From Apodemus sylvaticus (lineage: Eukaryota; Chordata; Mammalia; Rodentia; Muridae): a DNA stretch of 64,000 nt. The stretch covers positions 59,237,754-59,301,753 of the forward strand of contig NC_067495.1 in assembly GCF_947179515.1 (NCBI RefSeq), given 5' to 3'. The notes under the pieces are model-generated. The model was not told where the DNA came from. It was given only the letters and a program-made list of their open reading frames with translations, and ran no database searches. Positions 48,398 through 59,769 of this stretch are shown here, piece by piece. A program made the translations under genes and the position numbers. How positions within the stretch are numbered: position 1 is the stretch's first letter; each line of letters starts with the position of its first letter.

Positions 48398-48634
48398 TTT
48401 TTTTTTTATTCAATATATTTTTTATTTACACTTCAAATTATTTCCCCTTTTCTGGTCCCCCACTCCCCGAAAGTCACATAAGCCCCCTTCCCTCCCTCTG
48501 TTCTCCCAAACATCCCTTCCCACTTCCCTGTTCTGGTTTTGTCTTATACTGCTGCACCGAGTCTTCCAGAACCAGGGGCCACTCCTCCGTTCTTCTTGTA
48601 CCTCATTTGATGTGTGGATTATGTTTTGGGTATT
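48398..48634 (-). mobile_element. Short young L1 3'UTR copy, antisense
   Basis: Starts with a T-run, then ATTCAATATATTTTTTATTTACAC, and contains the full reversed G-rich tract. It ends at TTTTGGGTATT, within the last 3'UTR block next to ORF2. About 237 bases. Confidence 0.85.
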
Positions 48635-48811
48635 TTGTAAGATGTTTCTCCGCCATCCGAAGTTCTTCAGGTGAGAATTCTTTGTTTAACTCTGTACCAC
48701 ATTTTTTAATAGGGTTATTTGGTGTGATTCTGATAGGTCTTCCTTTATATGTTACTTGGCCTTTCTCTCTTACTGCCTTTAATATTCTTTCTTTGTTTAG
48801 TGCATTTGGGG
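48635..48811 (-). mobile_element. Chimeric L1 scrap: ORF2 piece fused to ORF1 piece
   Basis: 48638-48723 is reversed ORF2 (equivalent to ~7557-7643 of the near-full-length copy). From 48723 to 48811 it is reversed ORF1 (equivalent to ~3962-4050). On the L1 sense strand ORF1 joins ORF2 with about 3.5 kb missing. The junction shares ACCA, so end-joining or template switching fits better than splicing. Confidence 0.82.
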
Positions 48812-49514
48812 TTTTTTTTTATTCGATATATTTTTTATTTACATTTCAAATGATTTCCCCTTTCCTAGCCCCCCCCTCCCAGAAAGTCCCGTAAGCCCCC
48901 TTCTCTCCCCCTGTCCTCCCACCCACCCTTTCCCACTTCCCCGTTCTGGTTTTGCTGAATACTGCTTCACTGAGTCTTTCCAGAACAAGGGGCCACTCTT
49001 CCTTTCTTCTTGTACCTCATTTGATGTATAGATTATGTTTTGGGTATTCCAGGTTTCTAGGTTAATATCTACTTATTAGTGAGTGTATACCATGATTCAC
49101 CTTTTGCATCTGGGTTACCTCACTTAGTATGATATTCTCTAGCTCCATCCATTTGCCTAAGAATTTCAAGAATTCATTGTTTCTAATGGCTGAATAGTAC
49201 TCCATTGTGTAGATGTACCACATTTTTTGCATCCACTCTTCTATTGAGGGATACCTGGGTTCTTTCCAGCATCTAGCAATTATAAATAGGGCTGCTATGA
49301 ACATAGTAGAGCATGTATCCTTATTACATGGTGGGGAATCCTCTGGGTATATGCCCAGGAGTGGTATAGCAGGATCTTCTGGAAGTGAGGTGCCCAGTTT
49401 TCGGAGGAACCGCCAGACTGATTTCCTGAGTGGTTGTACCAATTTGCAACCCCACCAGCAGTGGAGGAGTGTTCCTCTTTCTCCACACCCTCTCCAACAC
49501 CTGCTATCTCCTGC
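48812..49514 (-). mobile_element. Young L1 3' end, antisense (left arm of head-to-head pair)
   Basis: T-run, ATTCGATATATTTTTTATTTAC, 3'UTR, then ORF2 C-terminus (antisense frame 49062-49442, cysteine motif region included). It ends near 49514 at CTCCTGC. It shares with 49560-49945 a rare ORF2 variant (ATGCAAAAGGTGAATCATGG) that the neighbouring copy at 49946 lacks. Confidence 0.87.
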
Positions 49515-49559
49515 TTTTTTTTTTTTTTACAATTTTTTAAAAATTTAAATTACTATTAA
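49515..49559. other. AT-only spacer between head-to-head L1 arms
   Basis: A T15-type run, then ACAATTTTTTAAAAATTTAAATTAC. No L1 match. Confidence 0.7.
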
Positions 49560-49945
49560 GTACTATTCAGTAATTAGAAACAATGAATTCATGAAATTCT
49601 TAGGCAAATGGATGGAGCTAGAGAACATCATACTAAGTGAGGTAACCCAGATGCAAAAGGTGAATCATGGTATGCACTCACTAATAAGTGGATATTAACC
49701 TAGAAAACTGGAATACCCAAAACATAATCCACACATCAAATGAGGTATAAGAAGAAAGAAGGAGCGGCCCCTGGTTCTGGAAAGACTCAGTGAAGCAGTA
49801 TTCGGCAAAACCAGAACGGGGAAGTGGGAAGGGGTGGGTGGGAGGACAGGGGAAGAGAAGGGGGCTTACAGGACTTTTGGGGAATGGGGGGCTAGAAAGG
49901 GGAAATCATTTGAAATGTAAATAAATTATATCGAATAAAAAAAGG
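49560..49945 (+). mobile_element. Young L1 3' end, sense (right arm of head-to-head pair)
   Basis: Starts at the TACTATTCAG codons close to the ORF2 end, passes the ORF2 stop at about 49697, then the whole 3'UTR with its G-rich tract to ATATCGAATAAAAAAAGG. Confidence 0.87.
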
Positions 49946-51375
49946 AAGAAGGAAAAAAACTGCATGGTATTGGTACAGTGACAGGCAGGCGGATCAATGG
50001 AACAGGATTGAAGATCCAGAAATGAACCCACACACCTATGGCCACTTGATCCTCGACAAAGGGGCTGAAAACATCCAATGGAAAAAAAGATAGCTTTTTC
50101 AACAAATGGTGCTGGTTCAACTGGAGGTCAGCATGCAGAAGAATGCGAATTGATCCATCCTTGTCTCCTTGTACTAAGCTCAAATCCAAATGGATCAAGG
50201 ACCTCCACATAAATCCAGACACTCTGAAGCTAATAGAAAAGAAACTGGGGAAGACCCTTGAGGACATCGGTACAGGGAGAAAGTTTCTGAACAGAACACC
50301 AATAGCGTATGCTCTAAGATCAAAAATTGACAAATGGGACCTCATAAAATTACAAAGTTTCTGTACGGCAAAGGACACCATCAAAAGGACAAATCGGCAA
50401 CCAACAAATTGGGAAAAGATCTTCACCAATCCTACATCAGATAGAGGGCTAATATCCAATATATATAAAGAACTTAAGAAGTTAGACTCCAGAAAACCAA
50501 ACAACCCTATTAAAAAATGGGGTACAGAGTTAAACAGGGAATTCTCACCTGAAGAACTTCGGATGGCGGAGAAGCATCTTAAAAAATGCTGAACTTCATT
50601 AGTCATTAGGGAAATGCAAATCAAAACAACCCTGAGATTTCACCTTACACCAGTCAGAATGGCTAAGATTAAAAATTCAGGAGACAGCAGGTGTTGGAGA
50701 GGATGTGGAGAAAGAGGAACACTCCTCCACTGCTGGTGGGGTTGCAAATTGGTACAACCACTCTGGAAATCAGTCTGGCGGTTCCTCCGAAAACTGGGCA
50801 CCTCACTTCCAGAAGATCCTGCTATACCACTCCTGGGCATATACCCAGAGGATTCCCCACCATGTAATAAGGATACATGCTCTACTATGTTCATAGCAGC
50901 CCTATTTATAATTGCCAGATGCTGGAAAGAACCCAGGTATCCCTCAACAGAAGAGTGGATGCAAAAAATGTGGTATATCTACACAATGGAGTACTATTCA
51001 GCCATTAGAAACAATGAATTCATGAAATTCTTAGGCAAATGGATGGAGCTAGAGAACATCATACTAAGTGAGGTAACCCAGACTCAAAAGATCAATCATG
51101 GTATGCACTCACTAATAAGTGGATATTAACCTAGAAAACTGGAATACCCAAAACATAATCCACACATCAAATGAGGTACATGAAGAAAGGAGGAGTGGCA
51201 CCTTGTTCTGGAAAGACTCAGTGAAGCAGTATTCGGCAAAACCAGAACGGGGAAGTGGGAAGGGGTGGGTGGGAGGACAGGGGGAGAGAAGGGGGCTTAT
51301 GGGACTTTCGGGGAGTGGGGGGGCTAGAAAAGGGGAAATCATTTGAAATGTAAATAAAAATATATCGAATTAAAA
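49946..51375 (+). mobile_element. Young 5'-truncated L1, best-preserved ORF2 C-terminus
   Basis: Begins in ORF2 after the RT domain (AAAAACTGCATGGTATTGG, equivalent to ~7017) and runs to the 3'UTR and A-tail. Open frames 50143-50592 and 50614-51129 are in the same frame, separated by one TGA at 50590-50592 (TCA in relatives). One frameshift is likely near 50088 in an A-run. The cysteine motif CX3CX7HX4C is intact near 50695-50750 and the ORF2 stop is at 51127-51129. Canonical four-block G-run at 51257-51273. Confidence 0.9.
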
Positions 51376-52172
51376 AAAGAAATGTTCAACATCATTAATC
51401 ATTAGGGAAATGCAAATCAAAACAACCCCAAGATTTCACCTCACACCAGTCAGAATGGCTAAGGTCAAAAACTCAGGAGGCAGAAGGTGTTGGCGAGGAT
51501 GTGGAGAAAGAAGAACACTCCTCCACTGCTGGTGGGATTGCAAGATGGTGCAACCACTTTGGAAATCAGTATGGCAGTTCCTCAGAAAACTGGGCATGTC
51601 ACTTCCTGAGGACCCTGTTATACCACTCCTGGGCATATATCCAGAGGATTCTTCAGCATGCAATAAGGACACATGCTCCACTATGTTCATAGCAGCCCTA
51701 TTTGTAGTAGCCAGAAGCTGGAAAGAACCTAGGAGTCCTTGAACGGAGGAATGGATACAAAAAATGTGGTATATTTACACAATGGAGTACTATTCAGCCA
51801 TTAAAAACAATGAATTCATGAAATTCTTAGACAAATGGATGGAGCTGGAGAACATCATACTAAGTGAGGTAACCCAGTCTCAAAAGATCAATCATGGTAT
51901 GCACTCACTGATAAGTGGATATTAGCCTAGAAACTTTGAATACCCAGGACATAATCCACAAATTAAATGATGTCCAAAAAGAATGGAGGAGTGGCCCCTG
52001 GTTCTGGAAAGACTCAGTGCAAGAGTATAAGGGAATTCCAGAACAGGGAAATGGGAAGGAGTGGATGGAAGAACAGGGGGATGGAAGAGGGCTCATGGGA
52101 CTTGCGTGGAGTGGGGACCCAGAAAAGGGGAAATCATTTGAAATGTATATTAAAATATATCAATAAAAAAAA
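51376..52172 (+). mobile_element. 5'-truncated L1, sense, older than its left neighbour
   Basis: Starts at GTTCAACATCATTAATCATTAGGG (ORF2 C-terminal third). The frame is open at 51410-51742, with a stop where the family has CCCTCAAC. It continues through the ORF2 end to a 3'UTR and the tail ATATCAATAAAAAAAAAG. It directly abuts the antisense older L1 at 52173. Confidence 0.85.
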
Positions 52173-52562
52173 AGAAATGACCATGTGGGTTTTTTCCTTT
52201 AGTTTGTTTATGTAGTGGATTACATGACAGATTTCTATATTGAACCATCCCTCCATCCCTGGGATGAAGCCTACCTGATCGTGGTGATTTGTCGTTCTGA
52301 TACATTCTTGGATTCAGTTGGCCAGGATTTTGTTCAGTATTTTTGCATTAATGTTCATGAGGGAGATTGGTCTCAAGTTCTCCTTCCTTGTTTGGTCTTT
52401 GTTTGCTTTAGATATAAGCCTTATTGTGGCTTTATAGAATGAGTTGCATAGTGTTCCTTGAGTTTATATTTCATGGAAAAGTTTGAAGAGTATTGGTATA
52501 AATTCTTCTTTGAAGATCTGATAGATTTCCCCTGCTAAACCCATCTGGTCCTGGGCTTGCTT

Positions 52563-52621
<59 letters not shown>

Positions 52622-54010
52622 TTGATGGGAGACTATTAATGACTGCTTCTATTTCCTCAGGACTTATGGGACTATTTAGATGACTCATCTGATCCTGTTT
52701 TAACATTGGCACCTGGTATGTATCTAGAAAGTTATCCATTTCATCCAGGTTTTCAAACTTTGTTGAGTATAAACTCTTATAGTAGGATCTGATGATTTTT
52801 TGAATTTCCACAGTTTCTGTTGTAATGTCTCCCTTTTCTTTTCTGATTTTATTAATTTGGATACTGTGCCTGTGCCCTCTGGTTAGTCCGGCTAAGGGTT
52901 TATCTATCTTGTTGATTTTTTTCAGAGAACCAGCTCCTTGTTTTGCTGATTCTTTGTATGGTTCTCTTTGTTTCTGTTTGGTTGATTTTGGCCTTAAGTT
53001 TGATTATTTCCTGCCATCTACTCCTCTTGTGGCTATTTGCTTTCTTTTGTTCTAGAGCTTTCAAGTGCACTGTCAAGCTGTTAGTGTATGCTCTCTCCAT
53101 TCTCTTTTTGGAGGCACTCAGAGCTATGAGTTTTCCTCTTGGCACTGCTTTCATTGTGTCCCATAAATTCTGGTATGATGTGTCTTTATTTTCATTAAAT
53201 TCTAAAATGTCTTTAATTTCTTTATTTCTTCCTTGACCAGGCTATCATTGACAAGAGCATTGTTCAAGGTCCATGTATATGTGTGTTTTCCATTGCTTTT
53301 GTTTGAGCTTAAGACCAGCCTTAGGCTGTGGTGATCTGATAAGATACATAGAATAATTTCAATATTTCTGGATCTGTTGAGGCCTGTTTTGTGATCAATT
53401 ATATGGTCAATTTTTGAGAAGGTACCATGAGGTGCTTAGAAGAAGGTATATTCCTTTGCTTTAGGGTGGAATGTTCTATAAATATCTGTTAGATCCATTT
53501 GGTCTATAACTTCAGTTAGTTTCACTGTATCTCTGTTTAGTTTCTGATTCCATGATTTGTCCATTTTTGAGAGTAGGGTGTTGAAGTCTCCCACTATTAT
53601 TGTGTGGGGTTCAATGTGTGCTTTGAGCTTTATTAAAGTTTCTTTTATGAATGTGGGTACCCTTGTGTTCAGAGCATAGATCTTCAGAATTGAGAGTTCA
53701 TCTTGGTAGTCTTTTCCTTTCACCAGTATGAAGTGTCCCTCCTTATCTTTTTTGACAACTTTTGGTTGAAAATATATTTTATTCGATATAAGAATGGCCA
53801 CTCCATCTTGTTTCTTAGGACCATTTGCTTGGAAAATTGTTTTCCAACCTTTGACTCTTAAATAGTGACCATCTTTGTCACTGAGGTGTGTTTCTTGTAT
53901 GCAGCAAAATGATGGGTACTATTTATATATCCAGTCTGTTAGTCTATGTCTTTTTATTGGGGAATTGAGACCATTGACATTAAGAGATATTAAAGAAAAG
54001 TGATTGTTGC
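52173..54010 (-). pseudogene. ORF2 of older L1 (endonuclease and part of RT), broken
   Basis: The longest open piece, 53436-53801 minus, holds the endonuclease core with 'GDFNTLLS' and 'TDIYRTFHPKAKEYTFF'. A second piece (52900-53154) is the linker region, a third (52611-52811) the RT N-terminus. A TTTA tetranucleotide expansion at 52561-52624 sits at the A-rich 'KKS/KKN' point just before the GPDG block, the same place where the 8646-12590 copy has an A-run. Confidence 0.85.
52561..52624 (+). repeat. (TTTA)n microsatellite within L1 ORF2
   Basis: About sixteen perfect TTTA units. Confidence 0.97.
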
Positions 54011-54081
54011 TTACTGTTATCTTCTTAGTTAAAGGTGAAATTCTGTTTGTGTGTGTATCTTCTATTAGGTTTGTTGAAAGA

Positions 54082-55312
54082 TTACCTTATTGATTTTTCT
54101 ACTGTATGGTTTGCTGCCTTGTGTTCGTACTTTGCACCCATTATCCTTTGCAGAGCTGGATTTGTGGAAAGATAGTGTGTACATTTGCTTTTGTCATGGA
54201 ATGTCTTGTTTTCTCCATCTATGGTAATTGAAAGTTTTGCTGGGTATAGTAGTCTGGGCTGACATTTATGTTCTCTTAGGGTCTGTATGACATCTTCCCA
54301 GACTCTTCTAGCTTTCATAGTCTCTGGTGAGAAGTCTGGTGTAATTCTGATAGGTCTGCCTTTATATGTTACTTGACCTTTTTCTCTCACTGCTTTCAAA
54401 ATTCTTTCTTTGTTCAGTGCATTTGGGGTTTTGATTATTATGTGACAGGAGAAATTTCTGCTCTGGTCCAATCTGTTTTGAGTTCTGTAGGCTTCTTGTA
54501 TGTTCATGGGCATCTCTTTCTTTAGGTAGGGAAGTTTTCTTCTATAATTTTATTGAAGATATTTACTGAGCCTTTAAGATGTAAATCCTTGCTTTCTTCT
54601 ATACCTATAATCCTTAGGTTTGGTCTTCAAATTGTGTCCTGGATTTCCTGGATGTTTTGTGCTACAGGCTTTTTGCATTTTGCATTTTCTTTGACTGTTG
54701 AATCAATGTTTTCTATGGAATCTTCAGCATCTGAGATTCTTCTATCTATTGTATTCTGTTGTTGATGATTGCATCTATGACTCCTGAATTTTTTCCAAGG
54801 TTTTCTGTCTTCAGAGATGTCTCACTTTGTGATTTCTTTATTGATTCTATTTCCAGGTTTAGATCCTGTATAGTTTTGTTCAGTTCCTTTACTTGTTTGT
54901 TTGTTTTTTCCTGAAATTAGTTAAGGAGTTTTTGTGTTTTCTCTTTAAGGGCTTCTACCTGTTGACCCATGTTCTCCTGTGTTTCTTTTAGGGATTTTTG
55001 TGATTCCTCTTTGAGGGATTCTGTTCTCCCCATAATTATGTTCTCCCATAATTCCCTATGGGATTTTTGTATTGCCTCTTTAAGGGCTTCTACCTATTGA
55101 CTCATGTTCTCCTGTATTTCTTTAAGGGAATTATTTATGTCCTTCTTAAAGTCCTCCATCAACAATATGAGATGTGATTTTAAATCTAGCTCTTGCTTTT
55201 CTGATGTGATGGAGTATGCAGGATTTGCTGTTTTGGGAGAACTGGGTTCTGATGGTGCCATGTTGCTTTGGTTACTGTTGGTAATGATCTTGTGTTTGCC
55301 TTTGGACATCTT
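54082..55312 (-). pseudogene. ORF1 of older L1, broken
   Basis: Start at MSKGKHK (about 55312). An N-terminal open part runs to about 55094 ending 'NMSQ', then a Glu/Lys-rich coiled coil with several stops and repeated units (the 'TTTGAGGGATTCTG/TTTAAGGGCTTCTACC' alternation at 54940-55110). The RNA-binding and C-terminal domain is open at 54082-54513 ('RPIRITPDFS', 'CQPRLLYPAK'). The duplicated GGGCTTCTACCT motif at 54950 and 55085 shows tandem repetition in the coiled-coil region. Confidence 0.85.
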
Positions 55313-56130
55313 GTTATCTCCGGTGTTAGCTGGTCTTACTGTCTCTAACTTCTCAGTCCTGCAGGCCTGTGTTTCTGTACTCCAGGGATTCCCTTTCTCT
55401 CCAATGCCCTGCAAACTACTGGTTCTCCAGGAAGTATCAGGTGATGGGGTCTCTCCTGCGGCAGACTTGGCAAGGGTCAAATGCCCTGCAGGCTGCTATT
55501 TCTCAAGTGTTCTGCTGATGCTGGTTCTCAATGACCTGCTTCTACCAGTTCAAATGCACCTACTGGTGCCAGTTCTCTAACGACCTGCTCCTGCTGATTC
55601 TCTAGAGAGTATCAGGAAGTAGGCTCCTCCCTGAGTCAGAAGGGGTGCAGGTCTACCACATCCAGTGGAACAGGGAGGTGGCAGTAGAGGAGGGAGGAGT
55701 AGAAGGAAAGGAAGAGGAGTGGTAAGCTGGAGGTTGCTGGGTAGTGAGCAGCTCTGTGCCTCTAGGGGTGTGGAATGGTTCTTACCGATTAACCTGCTCC
55801 TGCCAATTCTCTAGAGAGTATCAGGAAGTGGGATCTTCCCTGTGTCAGATGAGATCTGACAGGGGTCTCTGAAAGAAGGGTTCCCTCTTGGCTCAGGACT
55901 CACTGCAGGTCAGATGCTCCCTTGCAGGATACGTGCCCAGACAGCTGTAGGACTGCCCAGCTCCTACATGCAGAAGGAACCCAGGTGGGCTGTGTCCCAA
56001 GTAATCTTTCACTCTGATGTTCTCTGTGTACCTGGCTGAGCTGGCTGCTTGGTCACAGGAGCCAAGATGGTCAGCTTCTTCCTTTTTCTACAGACAGGAG
56101 AGCATCTCCTGTCTTTCTTAAAGCAAAGCT
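55313..56130 (-). promoter_or_regulatory. L1 5'UTR with ~209 bp monomer repeats
   Basis: CTCTAGAGAGTATCAGGAAGT occurs ending at 55620 and again ending at 55829, a spacing of 209 bases. A third, more diverged version (CTCCAGGAAGTATCAGG) starts near 55425. Repeats of this size in front of ORF1 match the monomeric promoters of mouse-type L1 families. The distal edge (about 56130) is set by loss of repeat-like text. Promoter role is inferred. Confidence 0.72.
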
Positions 56131-57855
56131 CTATATATATTTTTCAAAGAACATAACTATTGCTGTGAATTTATCAGGGTTCTAGACCTATCACCACTCC
56201 TCTGAATCACCTGACAAAAATTTGATAGCTGTTCTTACCAATTAGAAGTTTTTTTCTGGCACTTAAGTTTCCCACAGATCAATTCCCTATGTTCAACCTT
56301 GTAAAAATTAGGCTTTAACTTCCCATGTACTAAATATTGAGGTCATTAAAATCCTGTAAGCAAAAATGGAACCAAAACTACACATATCTGCTGGAACCAG
56401 CATAGCTATGACAGTTTTCTATTTTTGAAAACATGTAAGATTTGTTTACAGAAGCTGCTTGATTTAATTGATGAAACCATTCACAAGTGACATACCATCA
56501 ATTCACTTCTATTATTCTAAATGACAGATATGATCTCAATACAACCTGTGCTCCAACAAGAAAAAAACAAAAAAAAATAGTATTCCTAGAGTGAACATCA
56601 GATTTCTATATAATTAACACTATTTTTTTCCATCAGGGGTAATTAGAGAGTTCTAGATATCTGAAACTACTACACACCTAGTAAATGATGTTTCTATTAA
56701 AAATGACTAGAAGTCTCCAAAATAAAATGAAATCTAATTATTCTAGAAAACTTCCAAGAGGAGCAATTTTTCTCACATGAGCTATAATTTCTCAAATGGT
56801 CATTATAAAACAGAAAAGGTGAGTAGGTCAATACTTGTCACTGATTGTAGCTGAATTCATGAAATTATAATACTCTTCTCTAAAAATCAAGAAAGGAGTC
56901 TAAATTCATCAACTAGAATTATCATGGATAACTGTATAGCCTTTTGTTTTCTCTTAACCAACAAAGAGAAAGTTTGTACTGTGACCAACTTTTTGGTTGC
57001 ATCTATCTAAATACTAATGATACTCAGAACAGACTGTAACTAAACTAAAAGAAAAAACACCTGTATGTCTAAAACAGGCCTACTGAATTCTGGAAAGTAC
57101 TTCTGCTGCTCAAATTATATAAGCTAGAACGCTGGCATGGGACTAATAGTTGTTTATAATAACTGATTTTGTTTCAGTTGCCTGATATAACATTTTCATA
57201 CTCTTAAATAATAATAATAATAATAATAAACAGTCAAAGTCATATCTGATGGTCCAAAAGTTCATCCTACAACAGAAGCAAGCTTAATGGTAGTTCACCT
57301 ACCGATGGAAACCAAGGGAAAATTTCTGAGCTTAATAAACAAGCTGTTGGCAAATGGTGAAAATCTGCATGCTATTATATTCATGTCTTGCAGCCTAGAT
57401 TTATATATCTTTACCCATAAGACAAAACTGAGAAAAATAATCAGTTTTTGACATCCTGAACTCATCTGGCATTCAGATAGACCTCAACAATATTTAAAAC
57501 TGATCTGACATCATAACCAGGCCATTTTGTTCTCCTGTTGAGCATAAACAATGTCAAAGAAAACAACCTCAGACAAGGTTACTCTGAGATCACAATAAAA
57601 TGAAACAAAGTAAGAGCACTTCATAATTTCATCTAAGTACAGAATGAAACAGGGTCATAAAATTGCCCCTACTTTCTGGCATCATCCAATCTGGACAGAA
57701 CCCCTACTTCCTTCAGTCCTTGCAAAAATCACCCAACAAAGCCCAAATCCCAGGGTAGCTTATTTCTCCCACGTGTTTCCATCACACCCTGACACCCCAT
57801 GGTATATATTCTTCTGAACTCCAGGAGGGGTAAATAAACATAATTTGTTTGTGCC
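56131..57855. other. Intergenic stretch, nothing identified
   Basis: AT-rich and unassigned apart from an ATA repeat at 57207-57230. Confidence 0.45.
57207..57230 (+). repeat. (AAT)n microsatellite
   Basis: About eight AAT units. Confidence 0.9.
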
Positions 57856-57879
57856 AAGATTTGATCATAGTGAGTTTTT

Positions 57880-57945
57880 GTACAAAAATGATTAACATCC
57901 CATAGTAGATATTGAATAAATATTTGTTGAGAACAAATGATCCAA
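57880..57945 (+). repeat. Possible MIR/L2 3' end
   Basis: CCCATAGTAGATATTGAATAAATATTTGTTGAGAACAAATGA is close to the shared 3' end of ancient MIR/L2 repeats. Short, so tentative. Confidence 0.45.
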
Positions 57946-58600
57946 AATTTGCTTTCCTTTCTCACATATACCATTCAAGATGAGTATTGGATTGCCCAGT
58001 CTGGTAGTTTTTTTCCCATGTTAAGTTCACTTTAATCGATTACATTGTAACCACACTAATAGACTTCTATTCTTCTCACTATCCATGTTCCTTCTACTTC
58101 TACTCTTCTCACTATCCATGTTCCTATTCCTGCTTAGTTCTTATCAGTCCATTCTACATCATTGGAGATTCATAACAGTCTACATTCTTCCTCTGAGGGG
58201 GTTATTTTACTTATTCTTGGGGCTTTGAAAAATGCAAATATGTGAATAATACCAATATTATATTTCCTACTAACATCTTTACTCTGTCCATTATATCCAT
58301 TCAAGTATTTTCACATTTCCTGTATTCTACTCTCAGAGTGGTGCTAGATATTGTATGCATTGTCCTAAGCTATCAATACTACACCTTGGTCTAGAGGAGA
58401 GAAACTAGACTTTGGCCCTAATGTAACCTAGACTCACACAAATATAAACACATGTTTCAGTTGAGAGGATTTTTAAAAATCTGATTAAAGACCTGATCTC
58501 AGTTATGCAAGATTCAATGTGATAAAAACAAGAAACATAGAAAAAAAATCAAGAAACTCATCTTGAGTGGTACATGTGAGAAAGGAAAGCAAATTGTGAA
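57946..58600. other. Intergenic stretch, nothing identified
   Basis: A 17-20 base direct repeat (CTTCTCACTATCCATGTTCCT, near 58072 and 58105) is the only visible structure. Confidence 0.4.
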
Positions 58601-59019
58601 TCACTAGCTCCCAACAAATATTTATTCAGTACCTACAGAGGAAAATATAACAGAGAGAATTCCCAGACTTCCAAAGGAATGTTCAATAAAATCAAAGAAT
58701 CTATTTAAAAGAATTTAAATAAATTTCTTACTGAAATCAAAACATTGATAATAATGTTATTGAGGAATTCAAGAAATAAAATACTAAAAAATCAATTTTA
58801 AATTTTAGAAATATAAACCTCAGTAAGTCAAAATTTAAAGACTTTGTAAAACATGTCATCAATAAATCAGATCAATTATAAAACAGTATATCCAGAAATG
58901 AAGACAAGGTAGATACATTAGATATTCAAACAATAAAATCAAAAAGTATGGACAGAACCTGGGAAATGTATGGGACATCATTAAAAGACCAAATTCTTTA
59001 TTTTATTTTACTTTATGTC

Positions 59020-59174
59020 GTTTGGCGGGTGAGACAGGGTTTCTCTGTGTATCCTTATAGCTTTGGTTGTCTAACAACTCACTCTGTAGAACAGGCTACC
59101 CTCAGATTTAGTAATCTGACTGCTTCTGCCTTTCAAGTGCTGAAATTTAAGGCATGTGCCACCACCACCAGGTT
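59020..59174 (-). repeat. B1 SINE
   Basis: GAGACAGGGTTTCTCTGTGTAT ... AACTCACTCTGTAGAACAGGCT ... CTTTCAAGTGCTGAAATTTAAGGCATGTGCCACCAC, a complete B1 in reverse with a T-rich tail at its left. Its own target duplication (AAAAGACCAAATTCTT at 58983 against AAAGGACCAATTCTT at 59177) is still visible with small differences. Confidence 0.88.
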
Positions 59175-59191
59175 AGAAAGGACCAATTCTT
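59175..59191 (+). repeat. Target-site duplication, left copy
   Basis: AGAAAGGACCAATTCTT, identical over 17 bases to 59770-59786. It overlaps the target duplication of the older B1. Confidence 0.92.
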
Positions 59192-59769
59192 TTTTTTTTC
59201 TATTCGATATATTTTTTATTTACATTTCAAATAATTTCCCCTTTTCTGGTCCCCCACTCCCTGAAAGTCACATAAGCCCCCTTCCCTCCCCCTGTTCTCC
59301 CACCCACCCCTTCCCACTTCCCTGTTCTAGTTTTGCCTTATACTGCTACACTGAGTCTTTCCAGAACCAGGGACCGCTCCTCTGTTCTTCTTGTACCTCA
59401 TTTGATGTGTGGATTATGTTTTGGGTATTCCAGTTTTCCAGGTTAATATCCACTTATTAGTGAGTGCATACCATGATTGATCTTTTGAGACTGGATTATC
59501 TCACTTAGTATGATGTTCTCCAGCTCCATCCATTTGTCTAAGAATTTCATGAATTCATTGTTTCTAATGGCTGAATAGTACTCCATTGTGTATATATACC
59601 ACATTTTTTGCATCCATTCTTCTGTTGAGGGATACCTGGGTTCTTTCCAGCTTCTGGCTATTATAAATAGGGCTGCTATGAACATAGCATATATCCTTAT
59701 TACATGCTGGGGAATCCTCTGGGTATATGCCCAGGAGTGGTATAGCAGGATCTTTCGGAAGTGATGTGC
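59192..59769 (-). mobile_element. Young 5'-truncated L1
   Basis: T-run, TATTCGATATATTTTTTATTTAC, complete reversed 3'UTR, ORF2 stop, and ORF2 C-terminal codons (antisense frame 59443-59781 includes MEYYSAIRNNEF). It ends at GATGTGC. About 578 bases with a perfect 17 base target duplication. A few bases around 59686 are deleted relative to other copies. Confidence 0.93.

Larger units (their letters stand above)
52173..56130 (-). mobile_element. Older L1, antisense, 5' two-thirds including promoter repeats
   Basis: Read on the minus strand: 5'UTR 56130-55313, ORF1 about 55312-54082, then ORF2 from about 54010 to 52173, where it stops at the 'CACATGGTCATTT' point in the RT domain. The 3' remainder is missing here; 46245-47149 may be its 3' end, but the piece between (about 1.6 kb of ORF2) is absent. 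Clearly older than the young L1s. Confidence 0.85.

Noticed and set aside
48367..48894. 175-codon plus-strand ORF in the L1 array
   Set aside because: It crosses four different antisense L1 fragments and their poly-T junctions, so it is a chance chimera.
58072..58125. Short direct repeat as a CRISPR-like or regulatory array
   Set aside because: Only two copies without regular spacers in a eukaryotic repeat-rich context; a simple local duplication.
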